DNA from: Agelaius tricolor
Lineage: Eukaryota; Chordata; Aves; Passeriformes; Icteridae
Direction: 5' to 3'
Length of the DNA: 64,000 nucleotides
Assembly (NCBI GenBank): GCA_023055355.1
Contig: JALJCS010000001.1
Span: 76,301,381-76,365,380, forward strand
The stretch's first letter is position 1; every line of letters starts with the position of its first letter. A program made the translations under genes and the position numbers. The notes under the pieces are model-generated. The model saw nothing but the letters and a program-made list of their open reading frames with translations. It was not told where the DNA came from and did not search any database. Positions 12,535 through 24,939 of this stretch are shown piece after piece.

Positions 12535-13797
12535 GTGGCTTACCATGCTGATCATACAGTCCTTTTCTTTTTTTTAGACCTTCTATTCTTCATTTAAAAT
12601 TCTGGTATTTTTTACTCAAACTGAAAGCACTATTGCTGGTTTTTTCTCTGAACCTCCTTCCCCAGAGTACATATCCAGCCCTTACTGTCAAAAACCAATA
12701 TTCTCTGAAATCAATGAAGTCTGCAGATATACAAGACCTTTTTTACCTCACAAAGAAAGCAGACTTTTGATGTTGAACAATAAATGAGAGTCACAGAGTG
12801 TGATCTTAGCCGTGTGGGAATCAATGGCAACTTTCAGTAGTCTCCAGTACATTTTGGATTTCAGAAACAGTTTTTGTCCCTCTTTGCTTAACAGAGGTTC
12901 CGCATTTCAAACACCTAAGAACACTGAAAGGTCCTCATAATATAGATGAAATACCTGACTTTTCTCAAGGTCAGATCAGAGTTGTATTGCCAAAAATACT
13001 TGACTGAAGATAGAGTCTGCAGGTTTGTGGCACAATCAGTTCTGGGGATTTCTGGATGGAACGAGGAGCTATGCTCATGGCTCTCCACAGACAATATGGT
13101 TCACAGGGGGAGGAGACAGCAGTGCCAAGGAGGAAGAGGACTGGAGACAGTTATTAAAGGAGGTCACTAATTTTTTACCAAACAGACCAAACCACTTCAT
13201 ATGTAGCTCTGTTCTATAAGATATTCTATGATATTTAGTAACTGAGAACTTTATACATCTTTCAGGAGAAAGAATATGTATTTTTCTATATTGGTTTAAT
13301 ATCTAGCTGCAAAACATCCCAGTCTTGAGTTGAGTCTGTGGTTATTCCTGCAGCAGAGATATCCCATTCTAATCATAATTGCTGTGCCACTGACAGCAGA
13401 TGAATGCAGAACTACAAGGTTCAGTTCCTTGTTGATTACCAGGCTTTCAGTTCATTGCTTCCTCTTCTAGAAAATACTGAGATGCACAACCAGAATATTA
13501 TTCTGCAGTGAATAGGCAGATTTATTATGCAGAGTGTGAATGCACTTTAGATTTTTGCTCAGCAAATATCCTTTAGGGCTATACAACTGGATACTAGGGA
13601 AAAATGTATAGTCAGCTCTTATGAAACAGCCTGGGGTGTATTTGCAAACTTATTTCACAAGTTTCACAAATACTTTGCAGCTGTTAAAAACAAATACATT
13701 ATGATGATCATTCAAAAATTGCCAGCTGCATTAAAGTATTACTTTTGTGTACTTTGATTCAATGTTTAAACATGCCATTTTTGGCAACTTGTCTTCC

Positions 13798-13819
13798 CAC
13801 ACACACACACACACACACA
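13798..13819. repeat. (CA)n microsatellite
   Basis: About eleven uninterrupted CA units, a common vertebrate dinucleotide repeat. Confidence 0.95.
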
Positions 13820-14983
13820 GAGAAATATTACATTTTGAGAGAAATACTAATGCCTTAGATAACTTTATCTGCAGAGGATCATGGTTACTGGGGTAGATAT
13901 ACTCTAGACTAACTGAAGGTAGATTCACTGCCCTGGATAACAGGGCACTCTGAGAACCTACTCAGGTTTCTAAACTATCTTAAAACACACATCACTTCAT
14001 TTTTACTTCAATTGCTATCAGTTCACACCAGAGTCAAAGCAGTTCAGATATGCCTGTACATAGGTACATCCACAGCACTGGCTGCAGGACAGACTGCTGC
14101 TGAGCATTGTATTAGAACACCTGTGTGTTCAGCTTTGAACCTGACATGATAGCTGGTTCTGCTCATGGCAGTGGGGAATGCCTCTGGACTGCAATGCTGT
14201 CAGTGTCTGCAAACAAATTCTACTTAATCCTACCTGAAGGTTAAGTACAGCATCTTGCTGATGCCAAGAAAACTATAACTTTTCTAGTAAACAAGAAATA
14301 GCCTCAGTCTGTTCCTCCTTATTTTCTAGCCATACTTTTGAATAATTGATCCTTTCCAACTAGATGGACCAGCCTAGAGGGGGAAACACAGTCGATCAAA
14401 TTAGTCAAAAAACAGCTCAGACCTCAAATGAGATCTTTGTTAAAAATGTGTCCCTCAAAACCTGTTTTCACAACAAAGACTGTTCTTTGATGTGAGTCAA
14501 GTGTTTTGTCCAAGAGTAAATCCAGATTGTATAGAATCTGTTTATTTTTTATTACCTTCTCTATTCCCAAGTTAGATATTTATTTGTCCTGCTTTTTAAT
14601 TTCCTTTAGTACAGTTTATTGTCAGTCATTATAGATTCTGCAGTCCTGTTCAGTGTATGTTCTTAAATGTTTTATACAGTGTTGCATTTTGAATACCATT
14701 CCAGCTGGTCAATCACGTACATTAGGAAGCATATTTGTCTTGTCTTTAAAATTCCAAGAATCTTGACAAAACTTGACATTTTGAATCTTTGCAATGTAAC
14801 CTTCCTAAGGTGACTGCATTTAAAAATGTGTATGAGCTCAAAGCTGATGATATATTCCTGAGCCTCAGCCAGCCACAATCATCTGTGTGCTTTAATATCA
14901 ATCATCCTCTGCTTCCCTTGACCTTTAGGGACAGCTTCCATGTGAACTGGAGTTCTCTATCCTTCCCTTGGTGGGGCTGCCTA

Positions 14984-15019
14984 GCAGCAAATCTGCAGCA
15001 AATCTGCAGCAAATCTGCA
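14984..15019 (+). repeat. 11-bp tandem triplication
   Basis: The unit gcagcaaatct occurs three times head to tail at 14984, 14995 and 15006, with a partial fourth. The copies are identical, which points to recent slippage. The unit length is not a multiple of three, so it is unlikely to be a coding repeat. Confidence 0.9.
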
Positions 15020-16133
15020 CACCCACAGCTACATTGCCACTGCACAAGGATGAACCATCACAGCTCCCCTGTCCCTTTGCTGGCACTCTCCCATCAGGTA
15101 AGATACAAACCAGAAGCTATAAACTGCTTGTTAAATTATGAAAAAATGTTGTTAAATGCATAAAAGCACATGTAGTTAAATAAATTATAGCTTGTAATCA
15201 ATTTGTCTGAGAGCAAAATGGCAAATCAAGGATTGGAACCACTCACAGAACAATTACTCTGCACTAGTAGCACTGAACAAAGGAAATTATTGAGATGTTT
15301 CCTGTAAGAATTCTCAGCCACTGCATTGCAGGAACAACTTGGAGTATCACTAACACCTAACAGCCTCTAATGCTTCCACAAATGAAATCTTGTAAAAGGC
15401 TACTATCATTAATCATTAGTTGTAATGTGCTATCAAGCAATTTAACCTACAGAATCAGCCCACTGTAGCAACCACAGTATAGTTCAATCTCCATAACAAT
15501 GCATGTTCAATTATCTAGCTCACCTTCTTCTGTCTTCATTATAATTGATAGTCACAAACTGCTTAACTGAAGCTCTCCATAAAAAAAAGTTTGGCCTGTG
15601 ATCATTCCTACGTGTAGGGCATATGAAAAGGTCATTATGTGAGCTGTATTTTTCAAATCAACTTTGGTCTTGTAATTGTTCTTAGTGCACTGCCTTAGGA
15701 CAAGCCTGTATACTTCACTCCCTACCAAAAGTGGCAGATGTGCAGATGTCTACAAAGTTGTCTGGGGTACTACACTAACTGGTCCCAGAGTGTGGGTGCA
15801 GTCACTGATTGCCAGCACCACCACATTTTTGGACCAGCCTCAGTGTCTCTCTGGCCAGCACTGCCTATTTTTTCCTCAAGCCATGCTTGGGAACAGAGTA
15901 GGGTTAATACACACCAGGAACAATTTCCACAGACAGCTGGCATTCAACAGCCCCATTTTGTTGCCTTAACATGTCCAGACCATGCTACAAAGCCAGTCCT
16001 GATATTATTTGCTGAACTGGTTCATAGAGACATAGCTGCAATCCATCTGTACAAAGCCAATGGTTTCAGGAGCAAGGTCAGGACTTTACAAAGCAGGTAT
16101 GTTACCATGGGCCTGACTTCCCCATATGATTCA

Positions 16134-16180
16134 GATTTTACTGATCAGTAATCAGTAAAATCACTAATCAGCAGTGATTA
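16134..16180. repeat. Two adjacent short hairpins
   Basis: The first has 12-bp perfect arms, gattttactgat (16134-16145) and atcagtaaaatc (16151-16162), around a 5-nt loop. The second has 6-bp arms, taatca (16165-16170) and tgatta (16175-16180), around gcag. The motif atcagta/taatcag recurs in both, which suggests local duplication and inversion. The stop codon of a 137-codon open frame falls inside the first hairpin. Confidence 0.85.
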
Positions 16181-16364
16181 AACTATCTGAAAGAAAGCCT
16201 GAGATTCCACTTCTGGGCAACACTACTCTAGATAACCTCTTGAAGTACCAACTCACTACTGATGCATGTGAATTTGGCTAATTTGGTTTCATGGATCTTC
16301 TAAATTTCCAGCAACACAGAATGAAAGAACCTTACCTGGACATAGAGATAAAGTAACATAAAAT

Positions 16365-16650
16365 ATAGAATCATAGAATCATTAAAGATGGGAAAGACCT
16401 CCAAGATTACTGAGTGCAGAGGGAAATTTACTTCTCTGGTCCTGATGGCCACACTATTCCTGACCCAGGCCAGGATGGCTTTCCTGGCCACCAGGGCACA
16501 ATCCTGGCTCATACTGAGGTGCCTATTGACCAACACCTCAGGTTCTTTTCTGCTGGAGAGCTTTCCAGCCACTCTGCCCCAGATTGCAGAGCTGCAAGGG
16601 GTTGCTGTGACCCAGAGGAAGGACTCAACACTTTGTCTTGCTGAATCAAA
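16365..16650 (-). mobile_element. CR1 LINE fragment with internal deletion
   Basis: On the plus strand the block opens with two copies of atagaatc, the complement of the CR1 terminal octamer, followed by 'gatgggaaagacctccaagat', the CR1 3' end. From about 16418 it continues in ORF2 sequence. The minus-strand translation contains LSMSQDCALVARKAILAW and RNSVAIRTREVNFPLHS, which match the C-terminal part of the CR1 ORF2 reverse-transcriptase protein as I know it. Several hundred bases that normally separate these parts are missing, so the copy has an internal deletion near 16410-16418. The 5' end is truncated, as is usual for CR1. Confidence 0.88.
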
Positions 16651-18224
16651 TAATAGAGAGCATCTAATATTCTGTTATCACTGAAGATAACATCCAACTG
16701 AGAACCCATGAACACCAATAACTTAAGGATGCCTAAAGAGAGAGTACAGAATAAGAGCATGGAGCATTTTCTTCCTCTTAGTATTTACTTTTCAGCTTCT
16801 AGCAAACAACAATTTAGGAATTTCTTGACCTGAAAATCCTACTTAGACTCTTTTTTTTCTGATTTTCTGTTCTGGGTTTATTCAAAGTCTTTCTACAATT
16901 CATTATACTTTCAGTTTCAAAAAAATCCCATGTCAATCCTACACAATTCAACCCTCCATTGTGTGAAAAGTGTGTAAGGGATGAATGACCAGGTTACACA
17001 AAAGGACTGGGAAATAAATAATGCATTCAATTTTGGTATTTCAGAAACATTTTTGAGTGCTGTGATATTTTAAAAAAATAAATGGATGACCAGAACTTTT
17101 GAAGTCTGTACTTTGATTATTAGAGTATTCAGACCCCTTTATGCTGTGAATACTTAGACTTAAGGACATGGAAAAATTTGTCTTTCATTTTTTTCACCTT
17201 TATAAACTTACAACAGTGTTGCTATCTTCAACCTGTCGGGAAAATATACTGTTTATACTGACAGTGTTAATGTTATCAGGCTGTTCCATCTGTTGATTCC
17301 AACTTTTGATGATATTCTCATGAAGAATTTCCCTTTGGGGAATGTGCTGTACCCATTTAATTTGGTTTTTATGGTATGTTTTGGAATATTGAAAGACATG
17401 TGGTTTCTTTTTTATAATCCAATAAGAACAAAACAATGCATTCATGACTTATTTGTTAATCAGTTGTACAAAGAGAGAATTTTATGTTTGCATCATTTGT
17501 TGATTGGTAAACTTTTTTCCTCCCCTATCCTGTTTATGTAGTGGCATTTTGCAGAAGGAAATAGACTTCAAAGAAATAAATCAAAATGTAGCTGAAAGAG
17601 GTAGCAAGTTTATTTTTCTTTTTGTCTACTGCAATGAAAAAGGTTACTTTGGTAAAATCAACTCTCAGAACAGTCTTTAAATCACAAGAATGTCATTGGA
17701 CACTAAAGGCTGCAAGATATGCTTTCTGATGTGTTGAAAGAAAGTTTGCAGGATTTGGGCTGGTGAATTTTCTTCTGGGTTAGACAGAGCTTAACAGAGA
17801 CCTCTCCAGAAACTGTGCACACTTATTTCCTGGACTGTAATTGCTAGTAATAATGATGTGGCACTGCTTGATGAAAACCTGAGCATAGATATTAAGTGAC
17901 CTGTTCTGAAGAGGTAGCTTCACCAGAGTTTATCCTTTCCTGGCACACAAACCAAATTAGTTTGACATCTCAGGCGGAAAGCAGGGCAAGGTGAGGCAGA
18001 AAGTGTCTAGGACAGGTGAGATGAGTTACTTTCTAAAGTAGTACAATTTTTTTATTGAAGAAAAGAGGTCTTAGCTGACTGGACAAACAGACTTTGTAAA
18101 CAAAATGGTGCAGGGACTGTCTTTGGCAGTGAACCAAGCAGATGTGATTGGTTTTTATCCCTATCACTAAACTCTCCTACCTTCTCAATGGGTTGGCTGT
18201 ACTATGTTACCCCAGACCATCCTA
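16651..18224. other. AT-rich unique sequence, no gene seen
   Basis: No recognisable element. Open frames are at most 82 codons with no domain. Small T-rich and A-rich runs occur. Confidence 0.55.
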
Positions 18225-18348
18225 AACCCTAGACCATGCTAGATCTTCAGGCATGGACAAGACACTGATGTGTCTTTCCAGTAAATTAGACTGGAAAATC
18301 CCCAGAGGCACCTTCCAGCCCAAATCATTCTACATGCCTATGATTGTT
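18225..18348 (+). mobile_element. CR1 LINE 3'-end fragment (old)
   Basis: The segment 'attagactggaaaatcccc' followed by 'ggcaccttccagcccaaatc' and a decayed terminal octamer ('attctacatgcctatgatt') matches the sense-strand 3' terminus of CR1. Only the last hundred bases or so are recognisable. The left boundary is approximate. Confidence 0.65.
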
Positions 18349-19737
18349 TGGAAGGCTGCTGTGTCACATGGACCACACACCTGCCAGTGTACACAGTAAT
18401 AGCTTAATACAAGGGGTCACACTGCATCAGCCTCAGGCTCTTTGTCTGCTGTGGGTCAAACTATGGACTACATATACAACAGAGGAACAAGAATGTTAAA
18501 AAATGAAAACCTGATCTTTTCTTGGTTGTACTTCTGATTTAAGAAAATACTATTTTCTGATCAAATCTGTTGTCCTGAAATTTCTGAACATCCCTAGTAA
18601 AAGGAGCAATTGCCTTATTCCTTGATTTTGTGACCATTTCCCTGACAAATGGGGAACATGTGAATCAAACTTTTAAGGTACAACTGGCAAAATATATATT
18701 ATTAACAAAAAAAAAATCTATTTAGGCACTCCTGTAAGTTCAGATTACTGTTATAGCACTAATATTGCAGTGCTGAGACTTGTACTCTGTTACGTATGGC
18801 TAGGTCTGGCAGTAGGTTGTCTTAAACAAAGGGAAAAAAATAGGTGAGAGAAAGTCATGAAAGTATCATACATCCAATTTTGTGAGTCTGAAGGTACGAA
18901 CTTCATCCATCTTGATCTCATCCAAGACAGCTTTAAGTTCAAAGTTTAATAAAATATAAGGGGAGAAGTAATTGTCTTTACAATTGTAGAAGACTCACAG
19001 AGGCAACCTATGATTTACCATCTGGTTGGAAATGCAGTGCAATAAAAATACATTGTGTTCTACAGAGTTTGGATATGACAAAAGTCATGTTGCCATTCAA
19101 ATTAAGATAATTTCCTCCTGAAGTTTGAAGTGTAATTTCAACACACGTGGCTGTATTCAGAACATCCAGACTGCTGATGTTGTGATAGCAGCACATCCAT
19201 GTCAGGGTGGATATGCCAGATCCACAGCAGGTCCTCAGGACCTCACACAATACAGCACATGGAAGTTGTGGTTCTTCAAAAGTGAACTGAGTAATGAGAG
19301 CTGCACATGTGAGCACAGCCACACAGCTGGCACCACTCCAGACATCCCTTTTATTTTTGGTAGTACAACAATGTGACTCAAAATGAAGCTCTTCAGCACA
19401 CCCAGCCAGAGGCGGAACTCACACATTCCTAGCAAATGGAAAGCAATGCAGCAGTGAGATGTATAGTGTCTATTTGAGCTTGATATCAGTACAGGAAGGT
19501 ATGAGGAAAAAGAGGGTGCTGAGACCTTGTGTAAAGAAGTATAAAGATGATCACAGGCTATCTTGCTCATTTTAATTATTTTTAAAATGCTGCTTTCCTT
19601 GACTGCAATTTTTATCTGCTGGCTACTGCCACAAATAATGTGACTTTTTTAAGTAACTTATTAATATGAGCCTGAAGAAATATGGTTTTTAGAGCATTCG
19701 GGTACTTCAGGTATAATTAATATTAAATAGAAAAACA
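18349..19737. other. Unique sequence, no gene seen
   Basis: Nothing recognisable. The region around 19120-19570 is less AT-rich and holds overlapping open frames of up to 111 codons on both strands. The translations show no family signature. Confidence 0.5.
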
Positions 19738-20165
19738 TAGAGCCATCAAGATGGTCAGAGCAGTTGGCTAAGGGGAGGCTGAGGAAAGGCTGAGGGAATT
19801 GATCTCATTCAGTTTGGAGAAGAGATGTCTTTGGGAGACATAACACCAAATTATCAGGAACTTGGAGGTGGTTATGGAGCCAGACTGTTCACAGTGGTGT
19901 ATGGCAAGAAACTGAGGCAATATCCCAGGAGCTGAATCAGGAAAGGTTCAGGCTAAATATAAGGAAAAAAGATCCCACAAGGATAGTCAAGCATAAGTAT
20001 TAATAAGGTTATGGCATCTCTGGAGATTTTCAAGACCTGGATGGATAAATATCTGCAGAATGTAGTCTGACCTTATAGCTGACCATCCTTTCAGCAGAAG
20101 GTTGGAATAGAGACCTCCAGAAGGTGCTCCCAAACTGAATTATCCCATGCTGCTATGATCCTGAA
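19738..20165 (+). mobile_element. CR1 LINE 3' fragment, strongly diverged
   Basis: The order of blocks follows the CR1 sense strand: 'aggggaggctgaggaaaggc', 'cagtttggagaagagatg', 'ggtggttatggagccagac', 'aggttcaggctaaatataag', 'catctctggagattttcaag', 'ggttggaatagagacctcca' and a terminal 'gctatgatcctga'. Many substitutions and small gaps mean no frame is open, so the copy is ancient and inert. Confidence 0.8.
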
Positions 20166-20479
20166 CATCGATTTCCATAAAAGTGTATTATAAACCAGGA
20201 AAGTCTAAGAAACTATTTTAATATTCTTGGCATTGTGAACTCAAAACCATATGTTTTTTTAAAGAAATTAAAATTCTAAGTGCTTTTCCACTTTCTGCCA
20301 AAAATACCTTACATTAATTTTTCCCAAGTATTATCTGAGCAGCTGAAATTGTTTCCCTACTAAGAACATCCTGGAAAATCCATGGCACATTACTTTATTA
20401 GACAGTGTGGATATGCTTTCCATTGCTTGGCACTTTACTGCATCACACCTTAAGAAAATCCTTGATTGTCCAATGTGGA

Positions 20480-20511
20480 TAATTTTAAGGAGAAGTAATT
20501 TTAAGGAGAAG
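20480..20511 (+). repeat. 16-bp perfect tandem duplication
   Basis: The unit taattttaaggagaag occurs twice head to tail (20480-20495 and 20496-20511) without a mismatch, so the duplication is recent. Confidence 0.92.
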
Positions 20512-23083
20512 GCATTTATTCAAATGAGTTGATATCAATTTCACTAACTAGATCTGAAAATAATTTCATAGAGAATGAAAAAATATCCTTAAAACCTCAA
20601 CCTTGCAGCTGGAGTCTATGTGCATTTTGATTGGTGGGGGGGCTGTTTTAAATGAGAGGGTTTTTATGAAGCATTAAAACAACAGCTTTGAACAGTTTTA
20701 GGATACAATCATTCCTGTTGAATCACATAATCTTTAATTTATAAAACCTGGAGATAACTTTTAAGTTCTGCTGCACAAACAGAGCAAATGCGTCAGCAAC
20801 TGCTTTATTTTCTCTCCATTAAAACACAGTTAGGAAAACATTCTTTGACGTAAAGAAAGCAAAAATACAGACTGGGGTGGGGGAAAGGATGATTGGGGTC
20901 CAAGTATAACAAAAGTCTCAAGTCAAGAGGATAACTTTAATAGAAAAAATAATGCAGCAATAACTCAGCTAAACAATAGAAAAATGAAAATATGAATTGC
21001 AAATTAAAAGAAATCTGAGGAATGGGTGGAGGGGGAAAGCAATCAATATTTTTTATTATACTTTTCTGATACAGGAATAGAAAAGCTGTGTTTAATAAAT
21101 AACTATGTTGCTTGTACTTGGGAGGGGGAAAGTTGCAAATGCTTGCATATGGGATACAATTATTGGCTTTTTGTCAATAGTGCCCAACAGCAGAGGAGTC
21201 CCAGGACACAGAAAATCTGCAGCTTACCCAAAGCTTCTTCCCAGCCTCCAGCAATTTGTAATTCAGGGACTTCCTGAGCCAGAAAGTCTGCTTTCTGTAC
21301 CAATACATCCAATAAATTTCTTAGGATTTTCAAGATGTTTAATGAACCCATGTAAAACTCAGCATCTGTAATACCCTATGAGAGGGAATTAGCAACTAAG
21401 CTATTCACCATACAAAGCAGTGTCTACTTTTGTTGGTTCTGAACCCATCACCTGCTGCAATCAGCTGAATTTACTAAGCCTTTCTTAATTTTCTGCATGA
21501 CACTCAGGATCTATAAAACTTGGAGACTTTTATTATGTGCTGCCATTATCCCTGCCTCCCCTAGACAACCTCTTTCACTCTCAGTCTATGGTTTTAGTCA
21601 TCTTTATGATCCTCTGGAGTTTTTTATATAGACTTTCTGAGACAAGAAAACCAGATTATGTGTAGTATTTAAGATGTGATAATGCAATGTATTTCTACAG
21701 CAAAAAAGTTGCTAGTTTCTTCTCTATTCCTTTTCTAAAATACCTATTTATCAATTTGCTTGGCTGAATCTTAATGAGCATTAATCTGATATTTTCACAA
21801 AGTTGTTGTAAAGTTAGATATTTTCTCTTAGTACCAGCATTCAACTTGAAGACTACCACTGTGAATGTTTAAAAAAAAATCCTTAATTTTTTACAGATGA
21901 ACAACTTTTCCACTGACCCTGCTTTTACATTGCCTCTCTTATGATGGCTGCTCAATAGAAGGAAATATAAAGCAATGAAGGAGTTTCTTTATTCTGGGTT
22001 TAATCTCAGGGTGCATTGGTGAGATATATTCTTCAGACCTGTACAAGTAATATACTGGCAGGGTTAACAGTGAGGTGCTAAACCAAATTGATTAACAGCT
22101 GTAAGGTTTGAAAGCTGAATGAAAGACCTCAAAAAGTTCCAAGGAAAGAAAAACAAAACCTTACTTTAATCTGCTATTATCAGGGAGCATTGAAGGATGG
22201 AAAATGCTGTGCTTGAACTTAAGAACTGCTTTGGCAACAATCCAGAACTATAAACTAGTAACTTTTACTTCAGCATTGGGCAAATTGAAGGGGAAATGGA
22301 AATTAAGTTTGAGAGTATCTAGGTGAATGTATCATGCTGGCAACCTTCCATTGCTCTCTCTGAAGGAAACCCATACCTCTATATTTTGTTTTTTCATTAT
22401 TTAATTTTTATTTTTTCAAGTCAACTAGAAAAAATAATTTAAAAAACCCCTGATTATAGGAATTATAAACCTTTAAAATTTTACAATATAAAATTTTATT
22501 ATTCCTGGCATTAAGAAATTTTCCAGTATTTTACCAGAATTAATAAAAGGTTTAAAATGTAGTAACAGTTACATGAGAGGAAATAAAAACCTGATTTGTG
22601 TTGGCTTTTACCTAATTTTTTGCAAATAAATCTTAGACTTTAATTTAGTAGTCCCTCTCCAGTCAACAGAGCCAAATATGTATATTTAGATAATGGTTTA
22701 TTGTATCCTAACCCAAATCTCTGATAGGTCAGAGGAATTGCTCTTTGTAAATATGTCTCTCACACTGATGGTAGAGAGAAATCAAAGGAGTTATTGAGAT
22801 CAGCAAACTAAATTTTGTATAGTCGAATTCAGTGAGATGAATGCCTCTCTCTACAGAGACCCAGGGAAACTACTGGCATTGCACAAAACTCACATTGTGC
22901 TGGCCTCAGATATTGGGTAGAGTCACTGATCTTCTGTTTGTGTCAAACCTACACAAGCCCACAAAAGCTGTCTTGTCTGAGAGGTATGGTTAGAAAATGA
23001 AACAGATTTACTTCTTCAAATAGAGATTTGATAACTGGATCTGCATGACTTTAGCATCTCTGACTAGCAAGGCGTCCTTTCTG

Positions 23084-23107
23084 AGACAGGCTGTCCTCAG
23101 CCTGTCT
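23084..23107. repeat. 10-bp perfect hairpin
   Basis: The arms agacaggctg (23084-23093) and cagcctgtct (23098-23107) pair exactly around the loop tcct. A poly-A run follows within 10 bases. No function is suggested. Confidence 0.85.
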
Positions 23108-23485
23108 GACAGAAAAAAAAAATCAAGAGGAAAAAAATATCTCTCCTGAGCTGTGTGACCTTTGAGGGACTTCAGGAGTTTATGCCATCAGCATATTCTC
23201 TGCTCTATGAGTTATACACTCACCTGTGCTGAGATGCCAGGGATATTTCTGTTTAGTTGCTAATTCAGTTTAGGAATCACATAACAAAATCAATGCTCCC
23301 ATTACTTGTAATGTGAGCTATTGACTTTACTTCAGAGGATGCAAGTAGAAGAATTTCCCAACTGTAAAGCAGAAGAAAAAAGCAAACAAGCTTAGAAAGG
23401 TGTAGAAGGAGCAACACTGGTGCAGTGCTGTGCTCTAGTTGGAATGCAGTTTCTGGTTCCAAGTAACCCGGTCAAGTGGAAAGTT

Positions 23486-23562
23486 TCCTGCCCATGGCAG
23501 GGAAGTTGAAACTCATCTGATCTTTCACGTCTCTTCCAACACAAACCATTCTATGATTCTTT
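23486..23562 (+). mobile_element. CR1 LINE 3'-terminal fragment
   Basis: The blocks 'cctgcccatggcagggaag', 'gatctttcacgtctcttcc' and 'caaaccattctatgattctt' match the last ~75 bases of CR1 in sense orientation, including the terminal octamer repeats. The rest of the element is absent, which is the normal outcome of 5' truncation. Confidence 0.85.
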
Positions 23563-24758
23563 GAAAACAATCAGCAGAGCTTATCACCAAGCTGTCTTTT
23601 GTGTTGCTTGCAAAGATCTTATAGATTTGGTCTCTTCACATGTAATCTATATGTAGTATGTTTATGTGGTTCCTGTTCATTTAGTTTGATTTTATTAGTG
23701 TTCCTGTTTTTCTTATTTAAGAGAAACAACTAAAGAGTCCCCTATAAGATTTCTTGGATTTGGTCTAAGAAGAATACAGAAGCACCACTAGTCTGAGACC
23801 AGGAGAGCCAAAAGTCTGAGACATGGATAAATATTTGCCTACATGCACAAGTGTCCCCATCTGCAACCTCGCTGCTCGGTGCCATGAGGAACATGAACAC
23901 CAAGTGCTCACCACCCTTTGCAGGGCCACTTTCAAAGCCCTGCTCCGAAAAAGCCAAAGCAGTCAATTCAGCCCACACTGTCTGCATTCACCTCTCCCAA
24001 AGCAGAATAAAGGATGGGAATTTGTGAACTCTCTTCAAGAGCTGTTTCATGTGAAACACCTAGGCATAATTTGGAGTTTAGATACCGTTCTCTTTTTTGC
24101 TAATGCATGCCTTAAGATGAGCTGTGGGCATCTTTCCCCTTGCTTTTTCTCCCTATAGGCCTTTGAAATTTGTAGAGTTGCACAGATTTTGAAGAGGAAC
24201 AGGATATGCCTTCCCCATCCTGTCCCATTTTGAGGTCATTCCATTCCATTTCACAACATACCTAACTCAAATTTGTGAATAGTACCAAAGTACAATGAAA
24301 ATTTCAGATTCAATCTTCATGTGTTTTCTACTGTGTGGTTTCATTGATCCTCTGGATATTTGTGAACTTCAAGCTGCCCCAAGCTCCCTGGTGACCACAC
24401 AGCAAGCAAACTGAACTGAGTGGAAGCATTTTGAGAGCTGGCTATGTAAAAGCTGCCTACTTGGCAAAATACAATTCAGGTCCTTTCTGATTTGAGAATT
24501 CAGAAAAGAGGAGGCTATAAACCATCTTTAGATAGGTATTATATACATAGTCAGTAGTTCACACTGACAGGGTTATTAATATCCCTAAAATAGTCTGTCA
24601 CAATTATTAATAGGAGAATAGAAGAGTCCCTCCAGGGCCTTTTGTCAATAAGCCAGATGGCAATGACTTGCTTAGAGTTGTAAATTTCTTAAAGGTTGAA
24701 AGCAAAAATTGTTGTCAGCAAGTAAGGCTTTGTTACCACACAGTGTTTAGAGTTCCAA
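23563..24758. other. Unique sequence, no gene seen
   Basis: A 111-codon plus-strand frame at 23823-24158 is present. Its translation shows no domain, and an opposing 81-codon frame overlaps it. I do not regard either as a gene. Confidence 0.5.
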
Positions 24759-24811
24759 AATTAAAAAAAAAATAAAAACAAAAAACAAAACAAGTAACTA
24801 TATTGATAATT

Positions 24812-24844
<33 letters not shown>
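24759..24844. repeat. A-rich tract followed by an (AT)n microsatellite
   Basis: An A-rich stretch at 24759-24793 is followed after about 20 bases by some fifteen uninterrupted AT units (24815-24844). Long AT runs are prone to unpairing and length change. Confidence 0.93.
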
Positions 24845-24846
<2 letters not shown>

Positions 24847-24939
24847 TTTTTGCTGTGTATTCAATTTTAAATTGAACTATCCATAAGTAAATGTTTGCCT
24901 AGTACTTGTCAATGAGAATTATATAATGTGAAGGAGTTG

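Larger units (their letters stand above)
11272..16364. other. Unique sequence with simple repeats, no gene seen
   Basis: AT-rich unique DNA. It contains poly-T tracts near 12507-12534, a (CA)n tract at 13798, an 11-bp triplication at 14984 and a pair of hairpins at 16134. The longest open frames are 124 codons (14789-15163, +) and 137 codons (15738-16151, +). Neither translation resembles a protein I know, and both are rich in C, H and W in a way typical of non-coding frames. Confidence 0.55.
20166..23485. other. AT-rich unique sequence with small duplications
   Basis: No gene or named element seen. Contains a 16-bp tandem duplication at 20480, a G run near 20635 and a 10-bp hairpin at 23084. 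Open frames are at most 88 codons and lack domains. Confidence 0.55.

Noticed and set aside
13928..13948. 7-bp inverted repeat tgccctg / cagggca
   Set aside because: Too short to stand out from chance in 64 kb.
23130..23180. 'gagctgtgtgacctttga', resembling a MIR segment
   Set aside because: The match is one short block with no neighbouring MIR blocks in order, so chance is the better explanation.
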